Shown here one piece after another: positions 1 to 8,043 of a stretch of DNA of 50,819 bases (position 1 is the first letter of the stretch; every line of letters starts with the position of its first letter). Source of the stretch: Thioglobus_B sp964558405 (GTDB lineage Bacteria > Pseudomonadota > Gammaproteobacteria > PS1 > Pseudothioglobaceae); the NCBI GenBank assembly GCA_964558405.1, contig CAZLDG010000006.1, positions 1 to 50,819 on the forward strand, read 5' to 3'. The notes beneath the pieces are model-generated. The model was not told where the DNA came from. It was given only the letters and a program-made list of their open reading frames with translations, and did no database searches. Position numbers and translations under genes: made by a program.

Positions 1-1
1 A

Positions 2-91
2 TGGTGGAGGGATAGGGATTTGAACCCTAGAAGGAGATTAATCCTTGCCGGTTTTCAAGACCGGTGCATTCAGCCGCTCTGCCATCCCTCC
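2..91 (-). tRNA. tRNA-Ser (anticodon UGA), CCA encoded
   Basis: Read on the minus strand this is a 90-nt class II tRNA. The acceptor arms GGAGGGA and TCCCTCC pair perfectly and are followed by discriminator A and an encoded CCA. The anticodon stem ACCGG/CCGGT encloses CTTGAAA, giving anticodon TGA, which reads UCA-type serine codons. A long variable arm typical of tRNA-Ser lies between the anticodon and T arms, and the T loop is GTTCAAAT. Discriminator A instead of the G usual for E. coli tRNA-Ser is slightly odd. Confidence 0.97.
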
Positions 92-103
92 GAACAGGTG
101 TGT

Positions 104-132
104 ATGATACAGTTTGTTTGAATCGGTGTAAA
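104..132 (-). promoter_or_regulatory. Probable sigma70 promoter of tRNA-Ser
   Basis: On the minus strand TTTACA (127-132) and TATCAT (104-109) are separated by exactly 17 bases, each matching five of six consensus positions. Transcription would start near 97, about six bases before the mature tRNA 5' end. Seen by eye; no start-site data. Confidence 0.6.
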
Positions 133-177
133 TAGATTTTTTGTATAATTTAGCTATTAAAGTGAATTAATTTTGCG

Positions 178-183
178 TATAAT
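178..183 (+). promoter_or_regulatory. Possible -10 element for rpmB-rpmG
   Basis: A perfect TATAAT sits 35 bases before the rpmB start, within TTGCGTATAATTCC. Another TATAAT lies at 144-149. Neither has a convincing -35 at normal spacing, so which one is used is unclear. The context GCGTATAATTC recurs upstream of purB. Confidence 0.4.
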
Positions 184-217
184 TCCTCTCTTTTAGATTT
201 TTCAATAGGTAAGTGTT

Positions 218-454
218 ATGGCAAAGGTATGTCAAGTAACGGGTAAGCGCCCAATCAGCGGTAACAATGTATCACACGCGCACAACAAGACGCGTCGTCG
301 TTTTTATCCTAATCTACATACACATCGTTTTTGGGTAGAGAGTGAGAACCGTTTTGTAAAGCTGAAGCTTTCAGCCAAAGGTTTGCGTATTATTGATAAG
401 AAGGGTATCGATTCAGTTTTAACTGAGATTCGTGCTCGTGGCGAAAAGGTTTAA
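218..454 (+). CDS. rpmB: 50S ribosomal protein L28
   Basis: A 78-residue basic protein beginning MAKVCQVTGKRP, the characteristic L28 N-terminus, with the usual length of the family. L28 is a structural component of the large ribosomal subunit. It is followed 13 bases later by rpmG (L33), the standard bacterial rpmB-rpmG pair, and both end at the terminator at 643-669. Product and start are secure. Confidence 0.98.
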   Translation: MAKVCQVTGKRPISGNNVSHAHNKTRRRFYPNLHTHRFWVESENRFVKLKLSAKGLRIIDKKGIDSVLTEIRARGEKV

Positions 455-467
455 TTAGGAGCGACTT

Positions 468-623
468 ATGAGAGAGAAGATTAGATTAGTATCATCAGCT
501 GACACCGGTCACTTTTATACCACTACTAAGAACAAAAGACTTCACCCAGAGAAGGTTGAGGTGAAAAAGTTTGATCCTGTTGTGAGAAAACACGTAACTT
601 ACAAAGAAGCTAAGATTAAATAA
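468..623 (+). CDS. rpmG: 50S ribosomal protein L33
   Basis: A short 51-codon gene. The protein begins MREKIRLVSSADTGHFYTT and ends KHVTYKEAKIK, the classic L33 sequence. It lacks the paired CxxC zinc motifs, so it is the zinc-independent form. A ribosome-binding site TTAGGAG lies upstream of the ATG at 468. It is co-transcribed with rpmB and ends just before the terminator hairpin. Confidence 0.97.
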   Translation: MREKIRLVSSADTGHFYTTTKNKRLHPEKVEVKKFDPVVRKHVTYKEAKIK

Positions 624-642
624 GCCCTTAGTAAGAAACAAT

Positions 643-669
643 AAAAAAGCCGCTTAATGCGGCTTTTTT
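643..669. terminator. Bidirectional intrinsic terminator
   Basis: Stem GCCGC (649-653) and GCGGC (659-663) with a TTAAT loop, preceded by six A and followed by six T. It can therefore stop rpmB-rpmG on the plus strand and the acnB-VOC unit on the minus strand. The minus-strand gene's stop codon lies inside the T run. Confidence 0.9.
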
Positions 670-1021
670 ATTGTGCGGACCAAACCCCTAGTTCATTACC
701 ACTAGGTTCGGAAAAATGAAAGCGCCGACCGCCTGGAAAAGAAAAAATAGCCTGGGTGATTTTGCCGCCAGAGCGTTGGACTTTATCCAGTGTTTGCTCT
801 AAATCGTCGGAATACAACACTACTAGCGCGCTACCTTGGCTGTACTGTGCGTGTCGGTCGGCTTGGTAAAAACCGCCATCAATACCGGCATTGCTAAATG
901 CCGTATACTCAGGTCCATAATCGGTAAACGACCAGCCAAACACCTCGCTAAAGAAATGTTTGCTGGCTTCTAGGTTGCACGCTGGCAACTCGATATAGTT
1001 GATCTTTTCGTGATTATTCAC
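668..1021 (-). CDS. VOC-fold (glyoxalase/bleomycin resistance family) protein
   Basis: A 117-residue protein starting NNHEKINYIELPACNLEAS, the beta-alpha-beta opening of a vicinal-oxygen-chelate domain. It continues with FFSEVFGW and ends FSEPSGNELGVWS, the usual closing strand with a metal-ligand glutamate position. One VOC module fills the whole protein, so it should dimerise. The substrate cannot be read from sequence; related proteins are often annotated as glyoxalases or dioxygenase-like. The ATG overlaps the end of acnB by eight bases, so it is translated as the second gene of the acnB unit. Confidence 0.85.
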   Translation of the reverse strand: MNNHEKINYIELPACNLEASKHFFSEVFGWSFTDYGPEYTAFSNAGIDGGFYQADRHAQYSQGSALVVLYSDDLEQTLDKVQRSGGKITQAIFSFPGGRRFHFSEPSGNELGVWSAQ

Positions 1022-3605
1022 TCAGATTATCGAGCTCAATCCCACCAGCAGCTTGCTGGTAGTTATCGATTTGATCGAAGTTTAGATATTGATAAATCTC
1101 AGACTCTAGTGGCTTAATGTTTTGCATCTCAGCGCTGTACTCATCTGGCGTTGGGATGTGGCCCAGCTTAGCACTAATAGCTGCAACCTCGGCTGATGAT
1201 AAATACACATTGGTGTTATCACCCAAGCGATTTGGGAAGTTACGCGTTGAGGTTGATACCACAGTAGCATCGGTTTGTACACGCGCCTGATTACCCATAC
1301 ACAGCGAACAACCTGGCATCTCAGTATGAGAGGTGATGTTGCTAAAGGTCTGGTAAGTACCTTCTTGCTTCAGTTGCGCTTCATCCATACGCGTTGGTGG
1401 TGCAATCCACAACTCAGTTGAAAGCTCAGCCTTATCTTTTAACAGTTGTGCTGCTGCTCTAAAGTGACCAATGTTGGTCATACATGAACCGATAAAGACC
1501 TCATCAATGGCTGTATTGGCTACTTCTGATAATAGTTTCACATCATCTGGGTCATTTGGACACGCCAGAATAGGTTCTTTGATTTCATTTAAGTCAATCT
1601 CAATTACCGCTGCGTAATCAGCATCGGCATCTGCCTGCATAAGTTCAGGATTCTCTAGCCAAGCTTCCATGGCCTGGATGCGACGAGCAATGGTACGTTT
1701 GTCGCCATAGCCTTCAGAGATCATCCATTTCAGCATAACAATGTTAGAGTTGATGTATTCGATAATTGGCGCCTTGTCTAGGTGAATCGAACAACCTGCA
1801 GCCGAACGCTCAGCAGCGGAATCAGAAATCTCAAAGGCTTGTTCCACTTTAAGATCTGGCAGACCTTCAATCTCCAATACGCGGCCTGAGAAAATATTAA
1901 CTTTACCTTCTTTGGCTACTGTTAGTAGACCCTGATCGATGGCCTTATAAGGAATGGCATTAACCAAGTCACGCAGAGTAATGCCGGGTTGCATCTCACC
2001 TGAGAAACGTACCAATACCGATTCTGGCATATCCAATGGCATTACCCCAGTCGCAGCGGCAAAAGCCACAAGACCTGAACCTGCTGGGAAGGAAATACCA
2101 ATTGGGAAACGCGTATGCGAGTCACCACCGGTGCCCACCGTATCTGGCAATAACATGCGGTTCAACCAAGAGTGAATCACACCATCACCTGGGCGCAGAG
2201 AAACGCCACCACGGTTCATAATAAAATCCGGTAGGGTGTGATGTGTATCCACATCTACTGGCTTTGGATAGGCCGCGGTGTGACAGAAACTTTGCATCAC
2301 CAAGTCGGCTGAGAAGCCCAAACAAGCCAAATCTTTTAGCTCGTCTCGGGTCATTGGACCGGTGGTATCTTGTGAGCCAACCGTGGTCATTTTTGGTTCG
2401 CAATAAGTACCCGGGCGGATGCCGTCAACACCACAAGCCTTGCCGACCATTTTTTGCGCTAATGAGTAGCCCTTGCCTGAATCCTTAACCGCAACCGGCA
2501 AACGAAATAGCGTTGAAGCCTCAAGACCTAGAGCTTCACGTGCACGCGTGGTCAAGCCACGACCAATAATCAGTGGAATACGACCGCCGGCCTGTACTTC
2601 ATCAAGAATGACTTCAGATTTTAGGCTGAAAGTGCTTAAGACTTCATCCGTATCATGCGCTTTAACCACGCCTTCATAAGGATAGATATCAATCACATCA
2701 CCCATGTTAAGTTTGGCCACGTCTAGCTCAATTGGTAGTGCGCCCGAATCTTCCATGGTATTAAAGAAAATCGGGGCAATCTTGCCGCCTAGACAAACAC
2801 CGCCATCTTTCTTGTTCGGCACGTAGGCAATTTCATCACCCATAAACCACAGCACTGAGTTGGTGGCTGATTTACGTGAAGAGCCAGTGCCCACCACATC
2901 ACCAACGTAGGCCAAAGGATGACCTTTTTCTTGCAGTGCTTCAATTTGAGCAATAGGGCCTACTTCACCTGCTTCATCTGGATTAATGCCGTCACGCTCC
3001 ATCTTAAGCATAGCGCGAGCATGCAAAGGAATGTCAGGACGTGACCAGGCGTTTGGTGCTGGAGATAGATCGTCCGTATTGGTTTCACCAGTAACCTTAA
3101 AAACGGTGACTGTCATTTTTTCAGCTACTTTGTTCTTAGAGGTAAACCACTCACCCTCAGCCCAAGACTGCATCACTTGTTGTGCAGCGGCGTTACCAGC
3201 TTCGGCTTTTTCTTTAACGTCGTAGAAGGCGTCAAACATGAGTAGTGTGTGAGAAAGACCTTCGGCTGCAATCGGCGCCAAGGCATCATCTTCTAGTAGA
3301 TCAATCATCGGTGCAATGTTGTAACCACCGACCATGGTGGCCAATAGGCGTACAGCTGCTTCTGCGCTGATGGCCTGACAACTTTGCTCACCCTTGGCAA
3401 TGCCGGCTAAAAATCCCGCCTTAACATAGGCCGCTTCATCCACGCCAGGTGGTACACGATGTGCGAGTAAATCTAAGTAAAAATCATCCTCATCGCCAGC
3501 AATTAGATGCTCAACCACCGATTGAGTTTGTTCTGCGTTCAACGCCAGCGGTGGTAGATTGTCTTGTGCACGTTCTTCAACGTGTTGGAGATAGGTCTGT
3601 TTCAT
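1014..3605 (-). CDS. acnB: Aconitate hydratase B
   Basis: An 863-residue AcnB-type aconitase, matching the family's usual length of about 865. It interconverts citrate and isocitrate through cis-aconitate in the TCA cycle and may also act on 2-methylcitrate intermediates. The N-terminal HEAT-like region is followed by the swivel domain and then the iron-sulfur domains. Cluster ligands are visible as Cys708 in GSCMTN and Cys766/Cys769 in MPGCSLCMG; the substrate-site stretch DTVGTGGDSHTRFP is intact. It is divergently transcribed from purB across a 76-base gap and followed by an overlapping VOC-fold gene. AcnB proteins can moonlight as iron-responsive RNA binders; nothing here tests that. Confidence 0.98.
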   Translation of the reverse strand: MKQTYLQHVEERAQDNLPPLALNAEQTQSVVEHLIAGDEDDFYLDLLAHRVPPGVDEAAYVKAGFLAGIAKGEQSCQAISAEAAVRLLATMVGGYNIAPMIDLLEDDALAPIAAEGLSHTLLMFDAFYDVKEKAEAGNAAAQQVMQSWAEGEWFTSKNKVAEKMTVTVFKVTGETNTDDLSPAPNAWSRPDIPLHARAMLKMERDGINPDEAGEVGPIAQIEALQEKGHPLAYVGDVVGTGSSRKSATNSVLWFMGDEIAYVPNKKDGGVCLGGKIAPIFFNTMEDSGALPIELDVAKLNMGDVIDIYPYEGVVKAHDTDEVLSTFSLKSEVILDEVQAGGRIPLIIGRGLTTRAREALGLEASTLFRLPVAVKDSGKGYSLAQKMVGKACGVDGIRPGTYCEPKMTTVGSQDTTGPMTRDELKDLACLGFSADLVMQSFCHTAAYPKPVDVDTHHTLPDFIMNRGGVSLRPGDGVIHSWLNRMLLPDTVGTGGDSHTRFPIGISFPAGSGLVAFAAATGVMPLDMPESVLVRFSGEMQPGITLRDLVNAIPYKAIDQGLLTVAKEGKVNIFSGRVLEIEGLPDLKVEQAFEISDSAAERSAAGCSIHLDKAPIIEYINSNIVMLKWMISEGYGDKRTIARRIQAMEAWLENPELMQADADADYAAVIEIDLNEIKEPILACPNDPDDVKLLSEVANTAIDEVFIGSCMTNIGHFRAAAQLLKDKAELSTELWIAPPTRMDEAQLKQEGTYQTFSNITSHTEMPGCSLCMGNQARVQTDATVVSTSTRNFPNRLGDNTNVYLSSAEVAAISAKLGHIPTPDEYSAEMQNIKPLESEIYQYLNFDQIDNYQQAAGGIELDNLSE

Positions 3606-3632
3606 GTCTAATTCTCAAATAGTAAACTAGCG

Positions 3633-3638
3633 TATAAT
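3633..3638 (+). promoter_or_regulatory. Possible -10 element for purB
   Basis: TATAAT within AGCGTATAATTCTATC in the acnB/purB divergent gap, 43 bases before the purB ATG. No clear -35 is visible at normal spacing. Confidence 0.4.
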
Positions 3639-3681
3639 TCTATCATTTTATTGGTTATATAACGAAAAGGTTTTTTACAAT

Positions 3682-5058
3682 ATGAATTTAACCCAACTAA
3701 ATGCCATCTCTCCTGTGGATGGTCGCTACTTTGATAAGACACAGGCGCTCAGTACAATCTTTAGTGAATTTGGCTTGATTAAATACCGAGTTTTGGTAGA
3801 GGTACGCTGGCTGCAGACCATGGCCAACAATGCCGATATCACCGAAGTTCCAGCTTTTAGTTCAGCGGCCAATGCACTGCTAGATGGTATTGTTGATAAT
3901 TTTAGTGAGGCCGATGCGCAAGCGGTTAAACAGATTGAAAAAACCACCAACCACGACGTGAAAGCGGTGGAGTATTTCCTCAAAGACCAAATCAAAGGCA
4001 ACCAAGAGTTAGAGGCTGTGAGTGAATTTTTCCATTTTGCTTGCACCTCAGAAGATATCAACAATCTATCACATGCGATGATGCTAATCGATGGACGTAA
4101 GGTTTTGGTTAAAGAGATGGATAACCTCTTGGGATTAATTGCCGGCTTGGCACAAGATAATGCCGATATTGCTATGCTTTCAAGAACCCATGGTCAAACG
4201 GCCTCGCCAACTACGGTAGGCAAGGAAATGGCCAACTTTGCTTATCGACTAAAGCGTCAATTGGTGCATCTCGAGCAGGTAGAGGTTATGGGTAAGTTCA
4301 ATGGTGCAGTGGGTAATTTTAATGCACACTTATCGGCCTATCCAAATCTGGACTGGCAGGCGATTTCTCAGGGATTTATTGAGGGTCTGGGTATTAACTA
4401 CGCCATGTATACCGCGCAGATTGAAACGCATGATTATATTGCTGAGTACTTCCACGCAATGAATCGTTTCAATACCATTTTGATTGATTTTTGTCGTGAT
4501 GTTTGGGGCTATATCTCTTTGGGTTATTTCAAGCAAAAGACCATTGCCGGCGAAGTGGGCTCATCGACCATGCCGCACAAGGTTAATCCAATTGACTTTG
4601 AAAACGGTGAGGGTAATCTGGGTATTGCCGGTGCCATCAATACACATTTGGCCGATAAATTGGCGGTATCGCGCTGGCAGCGTGATCTGACCGATTCAAC
4701 GGTGCTAAGAAACTTAGGCGTGAGCTGTGCACACGCACTGATTGCTTATGCCTCAATTGCCAAGGGTATTGGCAAGCTAGAGACTAATGAAGCTAGACTC
4801 TCTGAGGATCTGGATAATTCTTGGGAGGTATTGGCCGAGCCAATTCAAACAGTGATGCGTCGTTATGGCATTGAAAATCCGTATGAAAAGCTAAAAGCTT
4901 TGACACGCGGTCAATCTATCAATGCGCAAATCTTGGCAGATTTTGTTAAAGATTTGGATATGCCAGATGAAGCCAAGCAAGCTTTAGCCGAACTAACGCC
5001 AGCAAACTATACCGGTGATGCACAAAAACTGGCTGAAGCACTGAAAAAACTGATATAA
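3682..5058 (+). CDS. purB: Adenylosuccinate lyase
   Basis: A 458-residue protein beginning MNLTQLNAISPVDGRYFDKT, the long PurB form also found in E. coli (456). It cleaves SAICAR to AICAR plus fumarate and adenylosuccinate to AMP plus fumarate, two steps of purine synthesis. The fumarase/aspartase signature SSTMPHKVNP starts at residue 294 and carries the mobile-loop catalytic serine; the RTHGQTASPTT motif is also present. It stands alone, diverging from acnB. Its stop codon overlaps a candidate extended -10 element for rpsP downstream. Confidence 0.98.
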   Translation: MNLTQLNAISPVDGRYFDKTQALSTIFSEFGLIKYRVLVEVRWLQTMANNADITEVPAFSSAANALLDGIVDNFSEADAQAVKQIEKTTNHDVKAVEYFLKDQIKGNQELEAVSEFFHFACTSEDINNLSHAMMLIDGRKVLVKEMDNLLGLIAGLAQDNADIAMLSRTHGQTASPTTVGKEMANFAYRLKRQLVHLEQVEVMGKFNGAVGNFNAHLSAYPNLDWQAISQGFIEGLGINYAMYTAQIETHDYIAEYFHAMNRFNTILIDFCRDVWGYISLGYFKQKTIAGEVGSSTMPHKVNPIDFENGEGNLGIAGAINTHLADKLAVSRWQRDLTDSTVLRNLGVSCAHALIAYASIAKGIGKLETNEARLSEDLDNSWEVLAEPIQTVMRRYGIENPYEKLKALTRGQSINAQILADFVKDLDMPDEAKQALAELTPANYTGDAQKLAEALKKLI

Positions 5059-5086
5059 TTTCGCGTCTTACGACTTTTGCGTAAGA
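5051..5086 (+). promoter_or_regulatory. rpsP promoter (extended -10) and 5' leader hairpin
   Basis: TGATATAAT (5051-5059) is a perfect extended -10 overlapping the purB stop codon. Transcription would begin near 5066, exactly where a seven-base-pair hairpin starts: TCTTACG (5066-5072) and CGTAAGA (5080-5086), loop ACTTTTG. The S16 mRNA would then carry a hairpin at its extreme 5' end, followed by a strong AAAGGAG ribosome-binding site near 5101-5107. Inference from sequence only. Confidence 0.5.
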
Positions 5087-5117
5087 TTTATAACATAAAA
5101 AAAGGAGCAAAAAACCC

Positions 5118-5543
5118 ATGGTTAAAATTAGATTAGCTAGAGGTGGAGCCAAGAAAAAACCTTTTTATTCAATTGTAGCAACAGACTCTAGAAAGCGTAG
5201 AGATTCTGGCTATATCGAGCGTATTGGATATTTCAATCCAGTAGCCCGTGGACAAGAAGTTAGGCTAACCATCGAAGAAGACAGATTAGAGTACTGGGCC
5301 TCACAAGGCGCACAATTATCTGACCGCGTAAAGCAATTGGTTAAAGAATTCAAAGACCCTTCAATTCGTGAGAAGCGTCTAGCGGCACAAGCTGAAAAAG
5401 CAGCAGCGGCAGCAGCCAAAGCAGAAGCAGAGGCTAAAGCGGCAGCAGAAGCAGAAGCCAAGGCTGAAGCAGAAGCGGAAGCAGCGGCAGCAGCTGAGGC
5501 AGCAGAAGCAGAAGCGCCAGCAGAGGAAGAAGCAGCTGAGTAA
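5118..5543 (+). CDS. rpsP: 30S ribosomal protein S16 with Ala/Glu-rich C-terminal tail
   Basis: Residues 1-82 are a standard S16 core, starting MVKIRLARGGAKKKPFYSIV. The protein is 141 residues long instead of the usual 80-90: residues 91-141 consist almost only of Ala, Glu and Lys, moving from Lys/Ala-rich to strongly acidic, and probably form a solvent-exposed helix. The encoding DNA is a degenerate run of GCAGAAGC-like units. The ATG follows a good ribosome-binding site. It is followed by rimM, as in the classic rpsP-rimM-trmD-rplS operon, but trmD and rplS are absent. Confidence 0.96.
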   Translation: MVKIRLARGGAKKKPFYSIVATDSRKRRDSGYIERIGYFNPVARGQEVRLTIEEDRLEYWASQGAQLSDRVKQLVKEFKDPSIREKRLAAQAEKAAAAAAKAEAEAKAAAEAEAKAEAEAEAAAAAEAAEAEAPAEEEAAE

Positions 5544-5577
5544 TTCACTCGCTTCAAACCCTGAGACAAAAAGGCTA

Positions 5578-6060
5578 TTGGTCGGTAAGATCAATGGCCT
5601 TTTTGGCGTCCAGGGCTGGGTGAAAATCTTTTCACATACCGAGCCTAGAAAAAACATTCTCAACTATCAGCCTTGGCAAATTAAGTTGGATGGTCAGTGG
5701 CAGCAGCTAACAATAACCGCTGGCAGAGAGCAGTCTAAAACCGTAGTGGCTAGCATTGAAGGTGTGAATGATCGTGATCAGGCTCGTGCTTTGATGGGTG
5801 CTGAGATTTATATTGACCGTAGCCAATTACCAGAACTCACCCCTGGTGAATATTATTGGGATGATTTACTCGGTCTTGAGGTGGTTAATGTGCAAGGTGT
5901 ATCCCTAGGCAAAGTCATACACATGGTGGATACCGGTGCCAACGGCGTCTTGGTTAGTAAGAGCCATAAAGAGCATTGGGTACCTTTTATCGAGCCTTAT
6001 TTACTCAGTGTGGATTTAGATCAGGGTCGTATTGAGGTTGATTGGGACGAAGACTTTTAA
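5578..6060 (+). CDS. rimM: Ribosome maturation factor RimM
   Basis: A 160-residue protein with the RimM beta-barrel N-terminus (VGKINGLFGVQGWVKIFS) and the C-terminal PRC-like barrel (YYWDDLLGLEV, IEVDWDEDF). RimM binds S19 and helps assemble the 30S head. The given start is TTG at 5578, which leaves fewer residues before the VGK strand than usual. The only other plausible in-frame start is CTG at 5536, inside the end of rpsP, which would add 14 residues and couple the two genes. The start is therefore uncertain, the product is not. The next gene is an anion transporter, not trmD. Confidence 0.93.
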   Translation: MVGKINGLFGVQGWVKIFSHTEPRKNILNYQPWQIKLDGQWQQLTITAGREQSKTVVASIEGVNDRDQARALMGAEIYIDRSQLPELTPGEYYWDDLLGLEVVNVQGVSLGKVIHMVDTGANGVLVSKSHKEHWVPFIEPYLLSVDLDQGRIEVDWDEDF

Positions 6061-6113
6061 CCATTTAACCCTTTAACTCTGGCAAAAGCCGCCAATTCAT
6101 GTGGATATTACTA

Positions 6114-6180
6114 TATAATATTTCGCTTATATTCTTTGAAGCGTCCATGTCGGTCAACACATTTCCTGGCGCTTTGTTTT
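6114..6180 (+). promoter_or_regulatory. Possible SulP promoter and alternative leader hairpins
   Basis: TATAAT at 6114-6119 precedes three short complementary segments: CGCTT (6124-6128), AAGCG (6139-6143) and CGCTT (6170-6174). The middle one can pair with either neighbour, and the downstream pairing, helped by CC/GG, is followed by TTTGTTTT. That layout resembles an attenuator, but the stems are only five to seven pairs, so chance is a real alternative. Confidence 0.25.
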
Positions 6181-6201
6181 AACTAATATTTGGAAGAAAA
6201 C

Positions 6202-7959
6202 ATGAACAAAATTGCAAGGTTTTTGCCGTTCTTAGCTTGGATTGGTGAGATTAAAGACTCAGGTGTGCTTAAGGCAGACGCAGTTGCTGGTCTAACCGTA
6301 GCTCTGGTACTGGTGCCACAATCAATGGCATACGCACAATTAGCAGGTCTACCACCACAACACGGCTTGTACGCCTCTTTCTTGCCAGTAATGATTGCCG
6401 CACTAATGGGTTCTTCTAGACAATTAGGCACCGGTCCAGTAGCGGTAGTATCGCTACTAACTGCAGCAGCAGTACCAACCATTTTGCCAGAAGGCGCAAC
6501 CATGGAGCAATACGTGATTTATGCCTCACTATTGGCTTTCTTGGTAGGTGTTTTCCAGTTTGCTCTGGGTGCATTAAAGCTAGGTTTTGTTATTAACTTC
6601 TTGTCACATCCAGTGGTGGTTGGTTTTACCAATGCGGCAGCGATTATTATTGGTACCTCACAATTAAACAAAGTATTTGGTGTAGCCAAAGGCGCAGGCG
6701 AGAATACTTATGAGCAAGTCTGGGGTACGCTGGTTAATGCCACGACTGACACGCATATGGTAACGCTATCGATTGCTGTGGTGGCCTTTGCAATTATGAT
6801 TGCTATTAAGAAATTCTTGCCAAGATGGCCAGGTGTTTTGATTGCAGTAGCGGTAACCACGGTGGCTTCTTGGATGATTAACTTTGGCGGCAGCGTGGAA
6901 GATGGCGGCTATGGCGGCGCGATTGTAGGTGTTATTCCAGAAGGTTTACCATCATTGGTGTTGCCAACTTTCGATTTCTCGGTGATGAACCAGATGTTGG
7001 TAACGGCGATTACCATTGGTTTGATTGGTTTCATGGAGGCTATTTCTATTGCCAAGGCGATGGCAGCGCAAACCAAGCAGCGTCTTGATGCCGATCAGGA
7101 ATTGATGGGCCAAGGTCTATCAAACGTGGTTTCTAGCTTATTCCAAGGTTATGCAGTTTCGGGCTCTTTCTCACGTTCTGCGGTGAATATTTCAGCGGGC
7201 GCCGTTACCGGTTTTTCATCGGTAGTGACTGCGGTGATTGTGGGCCTAACCCTATTATTTTTAACGCCACTACTGTATCACTTGCCGCAAGCAACCTTGG
7301 CAGCAGTGATTATTATGGCGGTTATCAACCTGATTAAATTCGAGCCAATCAAGCACGCTTGGAAGGTTGAAAAGCACGACGCAATTGTGGCCATCACCTC
7401 GTTTATACTGACTTTATTGTTTGCACCACACTTAGAGAATGGTATTGTGATTGGTGTGATTCTATCACTGGCGCTTTTCCTATTCCGCACCATGACACCA
7501 AGGTTTGTTGAGCTTTCAGCGCATAGCGGCTCAAACATGTTTGTGAGCGTGCAAGACAACGAAATTGAAAGTTGTGAAGTGGTTTCGATTGTGAAATACT
7601 CAGGTTCGTTGTATTTTGCCAATGCCGGTTATTTTGAAGATCGCATGCTGGGCTTGATTGCTAATAAGCAGCCTTGCATTAAGTACGTTATTGTGGACAT
7701 GGCGGGTATCAACCAGATTGACGCCTCGGGTGAGGAGATGTTATCGGGTCTATTAGAGCGCTGTTCATCCAATGGCGTGGAGATTTTATTTGCCCGTACT
7801 GAGGGTATTGAAAGCGTACTGAGAAAATCAGGCTTTATGGATAAGTTTGGTGAGAATCGCTTCTACGATCGTCGTACCAGTGCATTGCGTTACGCTTGGA
7901 AAGAGTTGGGTGATGAAGATGCGGCGGCTAATAGCCCACTTAAACACCTAATTTCTTAA
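6202..7959 (+). CDS. SulP family inorganic anion transporter
   Basis: A 585-residue inner-membrane protein. The start is the ATG at 6202, preceded by TGGAAGA; an upstream in-frame TTG at 6190 lacks a site. The SulP signature is clear: LVPQSMAYAQLAGLPPQHGLY near residue 35, then about ten or more hydrophobic segments and a cytoplasmic STAS domain from about residue 447 (SIVKYSGSLYFANAGYF, DMAGINQIDASGEE). SulP proteins move sulfate, bicarbonate or other anions, usually with Na+ or H+. The substrate cannot be assigned from sequence. It lies directly before an SLC13 transporter in the same direction, suggesting a joint role in sulfate or dicarboxylate balance (inference). Confidence 0.93.
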   Translation: MNKIARFLPFLAWIGEIKDSGVLKADAVAGLTVALVLVPQSMAYAQLAGLPPQHGLYASFLPVMIAALMGSSRQLGTGPVAVVSLLTAAAVPTILPEGATMEQYVIYASLLAFLVGVFQFALGALKLGFVINFLSHPVVVGFTNAAAIIIGTSQLNKVFGVAKGAGENTYEQVWGTLVNATTDTHMVTLSIAVVAFAIMIAIKKFLPRWPGVLIAVAVTTVASWMINFGGSVEDGGYGGAIVGVIPEGLPSLVLPTFDFSVMNQMLVTAITIGLIGFMEAISIAKAMAAQTKQRLDADQELMGQGLSNVVSSLFQGYAVSGSFSRSAVNISAGAVTGFSSVVTAVIVGLTLLFLTPLLYHLPQATLAAVIIMAVINLIKFEPIKHAWKVEKHDAIVAITSFILTLLFAPHLENGIVIGVILSLALFLFRTMTPRFVELSAHSGSNMFVSVQDNEIESCEVVSIVKYSGSLYFANAGYFEDRMLGLIANKQPCIKYVIVDMAGINQIDASGEEMLSGLLERCSSNGVEILFARTEGIESVLRKSGFMDKFGENRFYDRRTSALRYAWKELGDEDAAANSPLKHLIS

Positions 7960-7973
7960 ATTTCATTACCACT

Positions 7974-8002
7974 CCAGCCTTTGATGACAGATTAGAGGCT
8001 GG
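7974..8002 (+). terminator. Hairpin in the SulP-SLC13 gap
   Basis: CCAGCCT (7974-7980) and AGGCTGG (7996-8002) form a perfect seven-pair stem with a 15-base loop just after the SulP stop. It is followed by GTTGGTT and not by a T run, so it may be a weak terminator, a processing or 3'-protection element, or chance. Confidence 0.3.
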
Positions 8003-8043
8003 GTTGGTTATCAGTTGATAAGACAAATTTCCCCAGAGGGTTT

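Noticed and set aside
5210..5569. 119-residue minus-strand frame rich in Ala and Ser
   Set aside because: Antisense shadow of rpsP from the same low-complexity DNA.
5379..5663. Cys/Phe-rich 94-residue minus-strand frame
   Set aside because: It is the antisense shadow of the Ala/Glu-coding tail of rpsP; composition is forced by the GCAGAAGC repeats and no start signal is evident.
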